Of a stretch of DNA of 34,984 nt, positions 1 to 6,906 are shown piece after piece. Source of the stretch: an uncultured bacterium (GTDB taxonomy: Bacteria; Cyanobacteriota; Vampirovibrionia; Gastranaerophilales; Gastranaerophilaceae); contig CANAIK010000016.1 in assembly GCA_947361225.1 (NCBI GenBank), forward strand, positions 1 through 34,984. The letters run 5' to 3'. Numbering within the stretch: the stretch's first letter is position 1; every line of letters starts with the position of its first letter. The notes below the pieces were generated by a model. That model had not been told where the DNA came from. It was given only the letters and a program-made list of their open reading frames with translations, and ran no database searches. The translations under genes and the position numbers were made by a program.

Positions 1-166
1 CAGATCCAACGGACGAGGGGCATTTCATCGATAATTTCTTCGTCCCAATCGAAACCCCGCCGTGTTTTAGTTTATGGGTTATAATCGGCGCCATTGAAGC
101 CAAAATGACTGAAATTGTGATTAAGCTTATTAATAGCTCAATCAAAGAGAAAGCTTTCTTTTTCAT
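1..166 (-). CDS. Type IV pilin-like / pseudopilin protein, N-terminal part
   Basis: The reading frame starts with ATG at 166 and runs off the left edge, giving 55 residues. The N-terminus MKKKAFSLIELLISLITIS is a class III (prepilin peptidase) signal: a short basic leader, then Phe at mature position +1, Glu at +5 and a hydrophobic helix. The residue before the cut is Ala rather than the usual Gly; I believe this variant is common in this bacterial lineage. A good Shine-Dalgarno (AAGGAA) sits just upstream. The product should be a membrane-anchored pilin or a type II secretion pseudopilin, but the variable C-terminal domain that would tell which lies outside the window. Confidence 0.75.
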   Translation of the reverse strand, partial: MKKKAFSLIELLISLITISVILASMAPIITHKLKHGGVSIGTKKLSMKCPSSVGS

Positions 167-333
167 AAAAAATTCCTTATATATATATTTTTGCGTTGAT
201 TTTATAAATTAAGTAGTTAAATTTCTATTTTTTTAATAAATACCTAATTTAACTTACATTTTACTAGTTAAACTATCTATTGTCAAATTTTTTAGGAAGT
301 GTTACTGGGTTATATAATTAAAACTATAAAAAT

Positions 334-354
334 ATAATGCTTTATATGCATTAT
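334..354. promoter_or_regulatory. Inverted repeat, likely operator of the XRE gene
   Basis: A perfect 7-bp inverted repeat, ATAATGC and GCATTAT around a 7-nt TTTATAT spacer, lies 11 nt upstream of the XRE start and overlaps a TATAAT box (333-338). Its position suggests an autoregulatory operator. The core (TGC, 7 AT bases, GCA) has the same layout as the repeated site upstream of two other XRE genes at 30.48 and 30.77 kb. Confidence 0.45.
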
Positions 355-365
355 TTGGGGATTTT

Positions 366-683
366 ATGAACAATTTAAAATTATTCGGGAAAAGAATTAA
401 GGAGCTTAGAAAAAAGAAAAAACTAACCCAGGAACAGCTGGGAGAACTCGTTAATATTGATTATAAGCAGATTGGAAACATTGAAACAGGGACGTACTTT
501 ACCACAATGGCAACCCTGGAGCGCATTGCGCTGGCGTTAGATGTTGAAATTAAGGAACTTTTTAATTTCCATCACAATCAAAGCAAGGATGAAATTTTAT
601 CCGAAACAATAACACTCTTAAATGGGGCGTCCGAGGAAACTTTAAAGATTATTTATCGAATCGTTAAGGATATTGTCAAATAA
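366..683 (+). CDS. XRE-family transcriptional regulator
   Basis: A 105-residue protein with an N-terminal Cro/CI-type helix-turn-helix, roughly residues 5-65: RIKELRKKKKLTQEQLGEL leads into the recognition helix (VNIDYKQIGNIETG), followed by the fourth helix (TLERIALALDVEIKELF). The C-terminal 40 residues are a short helical tail, perhaps for dimerisation. Such proteins are DNA-binding regulators. The upstream GGGG is a reasonable ribosome site, and the inverted repeat over the -10 suggests autoregulation. It is a single gene with a terminator immediately after the stop. The target genes cannot be told from the sequence. Confidence 0.9.
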   Translation: MNNLKLFGKRIKELRKKKKLTQEQLGELVNIDYKQIGNIETGTYFTTMATLERIALALDVEIKELFNFHHNQSKDEILSETITLLNGASEETLKIIYRIVKDIVK

Positions 684-717
684 AAACAGCCCTTGTAGTT
701 AAAAGAGCTGTTTTTTA
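682..717. terminator. Bidirectional intrinsic terminator
   Basis: The arms AAAAACAGC (682-690) and GCTGTTTTT (707-715) form a 9-bp stem with a 16-nt loop, followed by further T on the plus strand. It sits between the converging XRE gene and the minus-strand repeat protein and can serve both. Confidence 0.75.
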
Positions 718-732
718 TATTTTTTTTAAAAA

Positions 733-1059
733 TTAATCAAAACTATTTTTTTCTAAAGCCAAAAGCAGTCTTAAAGCTGCAACACGCTGCGTTTTAGGGT
801 CAGCTTGACGAAGCATTTCAACCGCTTTAATCATTACAGGATCGTTATCATACCAACGGTTTCCCTTGCCTTGATATTGGGTTACGATTTGATAAATTCG
901 CTCAATTACGTCTTGAGCAACGTCTTGTTGAAGTTTCAACATAAAATCTTTAGCGTGTTCTTTTTGTTCGTCTGATGATAATTTCAGAAGTTCCAGTGCC
1001 TCTTTTAAAATCGGGTCTTTATCGTACCAACGTTTGCCTTTTCCTGTATATTCACTCAT
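733..1059 (-). CDS. Small protein made of two GKG-RWYD repeats
   Basis: A 108-residue soluble protein of unknown function. It is an internal duplication. Residues 4-43 begin YTGKGKRWYDKDPILKEALE and residues 62-101 begin YQGKGNRWYDNDPVMIKAVE. Each copy has a Gly-Lys-Gly-x-Arg-Trp-Tyr-Asp-x-Asp-Pro head followed by two amphipathic helices, and a helical linker joins them. There is no signal peptide or membrane segment. The start is supported by a strong Shine-Dalgarno (AAAGGCGG) and an extended -10 promoter just upstream. It is transcribed alone, convergent with the XRE gene. I do not recognise a named family; the basic aromatic head could bind nucleic acid or a phosphate ligand, but that is a guess. 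Confidence 0.8.
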   Translation of the reverse strand: MSEYTGKGKRWYDKDPILKEALELLKLSSDEQKEHAKDFMLKLQQDVAQDVIERIYQIVTQYQGKGNRWYDNDPVMIKAVEMLRQADPKTQRVAALRLLLALEKNSFD

Positions 1060-1081
1060 AAAATCCGCCTTTCTTGATATC

Positions 1082-1090
1082 AGTATAACA
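1082..1090 (-). promoter_or_regulatory. Extended -10 promoter for the repeat protein
   Basis: On the minus strand TGTTATACT gives a TGn extended -10 box ending 22 nt before the start codon, with the ribosome site between. No good -35 is visible. The same TGTTAT(A/T) form precedes rimM and ctpA. Confidence 0.5.
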
Positions 1091-1209
1091 AATTTTTTTA
1101 GAATTTGAAAGTATAGTTATAATTCCACAAAAATTTTTAATTATACCCGATTGACTAATTTTAATTTACATTCTTAATTCATACAATGGTTGAAAATAGG
1201 AGATAGAAA

Positions 1210-2073
1210 ATGCAAAACCAACAAATTAGTTTTATGACGGCCCCTAAAGTTGAACTTAAGGAATTAAAAAATCTTTTTTTCCAATTATGCGCTCAAAAGG
1301 CTGATTCGAGCTCTACATTTAGTTATGGGGCGAAAATTAATCAAAAAGATAAAGAGAATTTTTTAAGTTTGGATAAAATTAAACAAACACTTAATGTTGT
1401 TCGAGATAAAAATCTAAATTCGATTTATTTAATAGGACTTGATCCTTTGTTACATCCTGATTTTAACCAAATTCTAAGATTATGTTTAAAAATTTCTCAT
1501 ACAACCATTGTGACCGACGGGTTTATGATAAACGATAAAAAAGCAAGATTTTTAAGAAAAATCGACGATGAAAGTAAATTCGAAACAATTTATCGAATTA
1601 ACCTGGATTCAACAAATGAAATGATTAACGATAAATATAGAACCAGAGGCAGTTTTAGAAAAGCCGTTGCTGCGATTCTAGCGCTTCTTAAGTATGAATT
1701 TAATCCGATAATTAATGTTGTTAACTACGAAAATAAATCAAAAGAAGAATTATTTAATGAATTCTCAAGCTTTTTTTCTAAAAAAGGTTTTGAATTAGAC
1801 GATATTAACTTAAAAATTATTCCCTATTTTGAACCTTTAAATTCTGAGGTTAAGGAGGTTTCAAAAGAGGAAATTTTCGATAGAATCGATTGCAGCAGCT
1901 CAAGGGTAATAACTCAAAAAGGGGTTTATTCCTGCGCAGGACTTATTAACGATTATAGAGCGCATTTGGGGTTTAACTTGGACACAAGTTCAAGAATCAA
2001 TTATTTGGATTGTGAAAGATGTTCAATTTGTGCTACTTTAAATCAAAAAATTTATGTTAATGATTGGATGTAG
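1210..2073 (+). CDS. Radical-SAM-like protein lacking the N-terminal 4Fe-4S motif
   Basis: A 287-residue protein with the layout of a radical SAM/SPASM enzyme. LFFQL near residue 22 sits where the CxxxCxxC loop should begin. SIYLIGLDPLLHPDFNQIL (71-89) matches the usual GGEPLLHPDF strand, and the barrel continues to about residue 205. The expected three-cysteine loop is absent: residues 27-40 hold only Cys27 and a run of Ser/Thr. The C-terminal part keeps five cysteines (Cys228, 242, 268, 271, 274; the last three as CxxCxxC) that could bind an auxiliary Fe-S cluster. It may therefore be a non-catalytic paralogue, a cluster carrier, or an enzyme with a different chemistry. The start has AGGAG-type spacing. 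The following rimM has its own promoter. Confidence 0.65.
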   Translation: MQNQQISFMTAPKVELKELKNLFFQLCAQKADSSSTFSYGAKINQKDKENFLSLDKIKQTLNVVRDKNLNSIYLIGLDPLLHPDFNQILRLCLKISHTTIVTDGFMINDKKARFLRKIDDESKFETIYRINLDSTNEMINDKYRTRGSFRKAVAAILALLKYEFNPIINVVNYENKSKEELFNEFSSFFSKKGFELDDINLKIIPYFEPLNSEVKEVSKEEIFDRIDCSSSRVITQKGVYSCAGLINDYRAHLGFNLDTSSRINYLDCERCSICATLNQKIYVNDWM

Positions 2074-2081
2074 AAAAATCG

Positions 2082-2097
2082 TGTTATAATTTTTCTA
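2082..2097 (+). promoter_or_regulatory. Extended -10 promoter giving leaderless rimM mRNA
   Basis: TGTTATAAT (TATAAT at 2085-2090) lies inside the 3-prime end of the upstream gene. Exactly six bases separate it from the rimM ATG, so the normal transcription start falls on the A of the start codon. No Shine-Dalgarno is present. Confidence 0.55.
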
Positions 2098-2606
2098 TGG
2101 AACAAGAATACATTACAATTGGAAAAATTACTAATTTTTTTGGAATAAAAGGCGAAGCAAAAGTCGGATATACAAATAAAGACCAGCTTTTAAGGTCAAA
2201 AGTTGTTGTAATGCTTGATAATATCAATAAGCCCGAACTTAAGATTAAATCCGTTCGTTTCCAAAAAAACTTTGCAATAGTTAAATTTGACAATATTGAC
2301 GATATTAACGAAATTATAAAATTTAAAGGCGAAAGACTCTTTGTATTAAAGAAAAACGCACTTAAAGCGCTCGATAAAGACGAATTTTTGATTCAAGATT
2401 TAATCGGATGTGAAGTAAGAAACGAAAACGGAGAAAAACTCGGTCAAGTTGTAGATGTCAGCACAAACAACGCTCAAGATATCTTGAATATTAAAAATTT
2501 AATAGGTCAAATTAATTTAGTTCCTTTTGTGGGGGAATTTTTCCCTAAGGTTGATATTGAGAATAAAAAAATTATAATTAAACCAATAGAAGGGTTATTG
2601 TCGTGA
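2097..2606 (+). CDS. rimM: 16S rRNA processing protein RimM
   Basis: A 169-residue ribosome maturation factor that binds S19 and helps assemble the 30S head. The N-terminal RimM barrel begins EYITIGKITNFFGIKGEAKV, the family signature. The C-terminal PRC-barrel-like domain carries DLIGCEVRNENGEKLGQVVD and ends NLVPFVGEFFPKVDIENKKI. I chose ATG 2097 because MEQEYITIGKI aligns with the family start; the frame is open to 2064 but that extension has no family resemblance. The trmD start codon overlaps its stop (GTGA), the usual rimM-trmD coupling. Confidence 0.95.
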   Translation: MEQEYITIGKITNFFGIKGEAKVGYTNKDQLLRSKVVVMLDNINKPELKIKSVRFQKNFAIVKFDNIDDINEIIKFKGERLFVLKKNALKALDKDEFLIQDLIGCEVRNENGEKLGQVVDVSTNNAQDILNIKNLIGQINLVPFVGEFFPKVDIENKKIIIKPIEGLLS

Positions 2607-3280
2607 TTTTCGATATTATAACCCTTTTCCCTGAGATTATTAATTCTTATTGCGCCTGTTCAATTGTTAAAAGAGGGGTCGAAAGGGGTATAATTAAAGT
2701 TAATCCTTACAATTTGCGTGATTATTCAACCGATAAACACAAAAAAGTCGACGACACCCCCTACGGAGGCGGCGGGGGAATGGTTTTAGCTTGTCAAAGC
2801 GTTTTTGATTGTTATAATGCAATTAAAAAAGAAGAAAATTTTGAGTTTATCTTGTTAACTCCTCAAGGGGAACCTTATAATCAAAAAATAGCGGTTGAAT
2901 TGTCTAAAAAAAAGCAGTTAATTTTATTGTGCGGACATTATGAAGGATTTGACGAAAGAATTCGAATCGGGTTAAATCCAAGGGAAATTTCAATCGGAGA
3001 TTATGTTTTAACGGGCGGTGAATTGGGCGCATTGGTAATATTAGACAGTGTTTCAAGGAATTTGGAGGGTTTTTTGGGCTATGATAAATGTGCTCTTGCT
3101 GATAGTTTTTCAAGCGACTTATCAGGGCTTTTAGAATACCCCCATTACACAAAACCAAGAGATTTTCGAGGACTCAAGGTTCCGGAGGTTTTGTTGAATG
3201 GCAATCATAAGGAAATTTCTGAATTTCGCCAGCAAGAAAGTTTAAAAAGAACCAAAAAACGTCGTCCCGATTTACTTTAA
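2603..3280 (+). CDS. trmD: tRNA (guanine-N1)-methyltransferase TrmD
   Basis: A 225-residue SPOUT methyltransferase that makes m1G37 in tRNAs read at CNN codons, preventing +1 frameshifts; it uses S-adenosylmethionine. Signatures are DDTPYGGGGGMVL, LLCGHYEGFDERI, EISIGDYVLTGGELGA (trefoil-knot AdoMet site) and LLEYPHYTKPRDFRG. The length is normal. The start codon is GTG at 2603, overlapping the rimM stop by four bases, so it is translationally coupled and has no separate leader. A terminator follows directly. Confidence 0.97.
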   Translation: MIFDIITLFPEIINSYCACSIVKRGVERGIIKVNPYNLRDYSTDKHKKVDDTPYGGGGGMVLACQSVFDCYNAIKKEENFEFILLTPQGEPYNQKIAVELSKKKQLILLCGHYEGFDERIRIGLNPREISIGDYVLTGGELGALVILDSVSRNLEGFLGYDKCALADSFSSDLSGLLEYPHYTKPRDFRGLKVPEVLLNGNHKEISEFRQQESLKRTKKRRPDLL

Positions 3281-3294
3281 TAAAGAAAATTTAA

Positions 3295-3326
3295 AAAACC
3301 AGTCAACAAAAATCGACCGGTTTTAG
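3295..3326 (+). terminator. Intrinsic terminator after trmD
   Basis: The arms AAAACCAGTC (3295-3304) and GACCGGTTTT (3315-3324) pair with one A/C mismatch around a 10-nt loop, 14 nt after the trmD stop. The T run is short. Confidence 0.6.
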
Positions 3327-3428
3327 GTTTTAACCTACACCATCACTCCCTTCGTCATATGTAATTTTAATGGGTAAAAACAAAGTTATTATAACAAATT
3401 TTAGCCCAAATGTCCCTATTTTAGGGCA

Positions 3429-3452
3429 AAATTTGGAAGGTCTTCCAAATTT
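3429..3452 (-). terminator. Large palindrome, likely terminator of the minus-strand run
   Basis: A perfect 11-bp inverted repeat (AAATTTGGAAG and CTTCCAAATTT, 2-nt centre) lies 9 nt beyond the stop of the GIY-YIG gene. Read on the minus strand it ends in T-rich sequence, so it probably terminates the five-gene run. A shorter CCCT/AGGG inverted repeat lies beside it (about 3412-3426). Confidence 0.5.
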
Positions 3453-3461
3453 ACCCCGATT

Positions 3462-3770
3462 TTATTGACATTTTGAGCTTTTTATGGTAAAATATTCGTT
3501 TTTTAAAATTTTTATAGTATTAATTCTATTTTCTTCAATTAAACTAAGCTTTTTTTCTTTTGTTAAGTGTTTAATTCTATATTCTTCTTTTAAGGCTTTG
3601 GATTTGTCTTCAAAAATTAACACCAAAGCAATTTTTTTCGGTTTATTTGCTTTTGTGTATTTAGCTCCCCTGCCTTTTTTGTGCGCAACAAATCTTTTTA
3701 ATAAATTATTTGTAATCCCGCAATAAAGAGTGTTTTTAATCGTTTCTATAATATATAGATAATATTTCAT
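3462..3770 (-). CDS. GIY-YIG domain protein (UPF0213/YhbQ-like)
   Basis: A 102-residue single-domain GIY-YIG nuclease-fold protein. The family layout is visible: YYLYIIETIKNTLYCGITN (first two strands, with YII and LYCG for GIY and YIG), then NLLKRFVAHKKGRGAKYTK holding the conserved Arg and His, then EEYRIKHLT with the catalytic-type Glu. Members of this subfamily are small stand-alone proteins of poorly known role, often linked to DNA repair. It overlaps the 3-prime end of the dus gene by 35 bp in another frame, so it is translated from the same message. It is the last gene before the palindromic terminator. Confidence 0.85.
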   Translation of the reverse strand: MKYYLYIIETIKNTLYCGITNNLLKRFVAHKKGRGAKYTKANKPKKIALVLIFEDKSKALKEEYRIKHLTKEKKLSLIEENRINTIKILKNEYFTIKSSKCQ

Positions 3771-4710
3771 CTAAAACTTTTATAATTTCACTTTCTTTTT
3801 CTATTGTTACAAGAATACTGCGATACTTAGAGGCATTCTTGATTGAGGAAATATAATAAGAATAAAATTTTCTCATAAACTTAATCCCGTTAGTCTCGCC
3901 CAATCGCTCAATTTCAAGTTTTAGGTGTCTTTTTAACATATCGATTTTAATTGTTAAATTGGGTTCAGGGAAAACTTCCCCTGTTGTAAGATATTTTTCA
4001 ATTCGATTAAGAAGGGTAAAATCCCCAAGAATTCCTCTTCCGATTGAAACCCCTTTTGCTTTTGTAATTCGAAGACACTCAATTGCATCCTCTAAAGTTT
4101 TAATATCACCATTCGCATACACAGGAATTGAAAGTTCTTTAACTAAAAGTGCAATTTTATCCCATTGCGCTCTTCCTTCATACATTTGCGCTCTACTTCG
4201 AGCGTGCAATGTTACAAAACAAGCTCCGGCTTGTTCTACAGTTGACGCAAATTCGATAAAATTTTCCTCTTGTTGATTCCATCCCAAGCGCATTTTAACA
4301 CTAACAGGCAAATTCGTTTCCTGTTTTATTGATTGAATAATATCGAATGCTAAAGAAGGATTTTTCATTAATGCGCATCCATCGCCTGAGAGCGCAACTT
4401 TTTTAACCGGACATCCGCAGTTAATATCAATTATTGAAGCGTAAGGCGATAGAATTTTTGCCGCTTTTGTCATTTTATCAACCTTATGACCCACCAACTG
4501 AAACGCAAGAGGGTATTCTAATTCGTCGAATTCAATAATTCTTGGATTAGGATTGTTGCACAAAAGCTCCGATGAAATCATTTCTGTTGTCATAAGACAG
4601 TGGGAATAGTATTTTCGAATTAAATATCGAAAAACTTTATCTGAAACCCCGGCCAGTGGCGCTTGGATGACTTTTATTTTTTCAATATCAATTTGTTTTC
4701 GATTTTCCAT
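3736..4710 (-). CDS. dusB: tRNA-dihydrouridine synthase (DusB-type)
   Basis: A 324-residue FMN enzyme that reduces uridine to dihydrouridine in tRNA with NADPH. It has an N-terminal TIM barrel starting VIQAPLAGVSDKVFRYL, the signature DINCGCPVKKV with the likely catalytic Cys100, VKMRLGW, the HARSRAQMYEGRAQW loop, and the ANGDI and GVSIGRGILG phosphate-binding strands; a C-terminal helical tRNA-binding domain follows. The start overlaps the end of the TPR gene by 23 bp, and the 3-prime end overlaps the GIY-YIG gene. Dus type B is judged from the motifs; the exact subtype is less sure than the family. Confidence 0.93.
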   Translation of the reverse strand: MENRKQIDIEKIKVIQAPLAGVSDKVFRYLIRKYYSHCLMTTEMISSELLCNNPNPRIIEFDELEYPLAFQLVGHKVDKMTKAAKILSPYASIIDINCGCPVKKVALSGDGCALMKNPSLAFDIIQSIKQETNLPVSVKMRLGWNQQEENFIEFASTVEQAGACFVTLHARSRAQMYEGRAQWDKIALLVKELSIPVYANGDIKTLEDAIECLRITKAKGVSIGRGILGDFTLLNRIEKYLTTGEVFPEPNLTIKIDMLKRHLKLEIERLGETNGIKFMRKFYSYYISSIKNASKYRSILVTIEKESEIIKVLDEILSIYYRND

Positions 4711-6850
4711 TTATTTTTTCCAGATAGTCTTTTAATTCCTTAATTCTATTGTTTGAGAACTCAGTCAACTCGTCTTTTTCATTTATTTTTAAACCAAGGA
4801 ATTTTTCATAATTTATAACAGCGTCTTTGTAGTTTTCATTGTTGTCAAGGTCTAAAGCCAAGCTATAATAAGCGTTTGCAAAATTTGGATGTTTTTGAAT
4901 CAAATATTTATAAGTTTTTATAGCCTCTTTTGAATTCTTCATTTCATCAAGATTTAAACCCTTGTAATAAAGCCCGAATTCATCGTCAGGGTTTTTGGAT
5001 AAAAACTTGTTAACCAAATTAAGTGAAGTTTGATAATCTTTTTGTTCGTATTTTTCAATTGCCGTTTGCAAAAGATTCGTAAATTCGCTTTCTGCTATCG
5101 AATTAACCAAATTAAGAGCCTCTTTATTTGTTTTATCAAGTGCTAAAACTTTATTCGTTGTTAGTTTTGCGTTTGTATAATCGCCTAAGGAATAATAAGC
5201 CCAGCCGCTATTTATTAGAACCTCAATATTATTAGGTTCGTTATTTAAGATTTCAAGATAATATTTATTTGCATTCTTAAAATCATTCAAAGACCAATAA
5301 CAGCTTGCAATTGCAAGTTTTACTTCTTTTGTTTTATTATCAATTTTTAAATACTCACTAAGCGCTCCTTTGTAGTTTTTTTGTTCGAAAAGCGCTGTAG
5401 CATTGTTGTATTGAGAACTTGCTTTGTAGTTTTTCGAATCCTCTAAATAAGTTAATAAAGATTTGTTGTTAGGAAGAATTAAAAGCCCTTTTTGACAAAT
5501 TTCATAACATAAATCAAACTTTTTTTGCTCCAAGTAAATTTGAGCTAAATTTAAATAACCCTCTTCTTTAGTTGAGTTAAGGGCGATTGCTTTTTTGTAA
5601 TAAGTAATCGCTTGAGTATAATCTTTGTTTTTGTGGAGCTCAAGAGCGTAGTTGAACTGATCCTCGTAGTTATTCGGGTTCGATATTGCTTTTTGTTTTA
5701 AATATTCTTGCAGTTTTTCCCCTTTAAAATGATTGAGGATAATATCGTCCCCGTTTGCTTTTGCAAACTGATTATTAGGATCAATCGCTAAAATTTTTTC
5801 ATATTCTCCTAAAGCCTCCTCAAATCTTGACAATTCTTTAAGAGCCGTCGCTTTATAAGATAGAACTTCAAGATTTTTCGGGTTTTTTTGAAGAAGTTTA
5901 TCGTAAATTGGAATTGTTTCTGCATAGTTTTTTTGCTGTATATAAAGAGAAGCAAGGTTATAGAGCGCAACTTCATCCTCGGGGTTCAATTGGGAGGCTT
6001 TTAAATATTGTTTTTTCGCTCCTTCAAAATTTCCTGTTTTTTGATAAATTGCCCCTAAGTTAATATATCCTTTAGAATCATTGGGGTTGTTGACAATCAT
6101 TTGAGTCCATTTATTCTCCAGGATATCTAGAAGTTCAGGGCTTTTATCCCCGTATTGGAGCGCAAGGTTATATTCTTCAATACTTGCTTCAAAATTATTC
6201 GCATCGTCTAGCATAACGCCATATAAAAAGTGAAGTTTTGGATTTTTGGGGTTAATATCAATTGCGGTTTTAATTGAATCAAGTCCTTTTGAAATATTAT
6301 TCAAATTTTTGTAGATATTCGATAAATTTTCATACGCACTTTCTTTGTATTGTCCTTTGGTTAATAAAGTAAAATCATACCCGGACGCAGCCAGCTCTCC
6401 TTGAGCTTTTAAGGTTTTGGCGTTTTGGAATCTTGTTTGTTCGTTTTGTGCTATTTGGAGTTTTTTTTCTAAATCTTTAATTTCAGATAGTGCGCTGTTT
6501 GCTCCTTGAGCTATGGTTTGGCTCATAGACCCGTCTTTCCAGTTTTTAGCGTAAAAATAAGCGCTTTTATAGTCATTTAGAGCTTTTTTGTATTCTTTTG
6601 TTGTTTTGTTGTAATAATTTGCACGGGCTAAATAAGCATTAATTAAGGCATCTTGAACCGTAACATCATAAGGAGAGAATCTTAGAACTTTTTTGAATTC
6701 AACAATACTTGAGGAAAACTGCCCGTTTTTAAAGTATTGCATCCCGTTGGAATAATAAGCGCTAAATCTCTGGACGTCTTCTTGGGTTGGATTGTAAGCA
6801 TAGGAAGACAAGAACAAAAATACCGATAATATAACTATTAATTTTTTCAT
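4688..6850 (-). CDS. Secreted TPR-repeat protein
   Basis: About 720 residues. The N-terminus MKKLIVILSVFLFLSSYA is a Sec signal peptide with likely cleavage before YNPTQ. Almost all of the rest is tetratricopeptide repeats: the recurring pattern is aYxxLGxxYxxxgxyxxAixxYkkAlxlnPxn, for example GYINLGAIYQKTGNFEGAKK and ALYNLASLYIQQKNYAETIP. I count at least ten units between residue 30 and the C-terminus. It should be a periplasmic or envelope scaffold. I start at ATG 6850, which has GAGGAG at the right spacing, rather than at an ATG four codons upstream. A TATAAT box lies about 25 nt upstream. It overlaps the dus gene downstream. Confidence 0.9.
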   Translation of the reverse strand: MKKLIVILSVFLFLSSYAYNPTQEDVQRFSAYYSNGMQYFKNGQFSSSIVEFKKVLRFSPYDVTVQDALINAYLARANYYNKTTKEYKKALNDYKSAYFYAKNWKDGSMSQTIAQGANSALSEIKDLEKKLQIAQNEQTRFQNAKTLKAQGELAASGYDFTLLTKGQYKESAYENLSNIYKNLNNISKGLDSIKTAIDINPKNPKLHFLYGVMLDDANNFEASIEEYNLALQYGDKSPELLDILENKWTQMIVNNPNDSKGYINLGAIYQKTGNFEGAKKQYLKASQLNPEDEVALYNLASLYIQQKNYAETIPIYDKLLQKNPKNLEVLSYKATALKELSRFEEALGEYEKILAIDPNNQFAKANGDDIILNHFKGEKLQEYLKQKAISNPNNYEDQFNYALELHKNKDYTQAITYYKKAIALNSTKEEGYLNLAQIYLEQKKFDLCYEICQKGLLILPNNKSLLTYLEDSKNYKASSQYNNATALFEQKNYKGALSEYLKIDNKTKEVKLAIASCYWSLNDFKNANKYYLEILNNEPNNIEVLINSGWAYYSLGDYTNAKLTTNKVLALDKTNKEALNLVNSIAESEFTNLLQTAIEKYEQKDYQTSLNLVNKFLSKNPDDEFGLYYKGLNLDEMKNSKEAIKTYKYLIQKHPNFANAYYSLALDLDNNENYKDAVINYEKFLGLKINEKDELTEFSNNRIKELKDYLEKINGKSKTN

Positions 6851-6906
6851 ATAACTCCTCATAGATTTTATTTTATTATACTACAAGAGATTATAATTTT
6901 AATAGC

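Noticed and set aside
2084-2293. Minus-strand frames inside rimM, trmD, ilvD, atpG and others
   Set aside because: All lie wholly within well-recognised genes, lack start signals and show no family resemblance.
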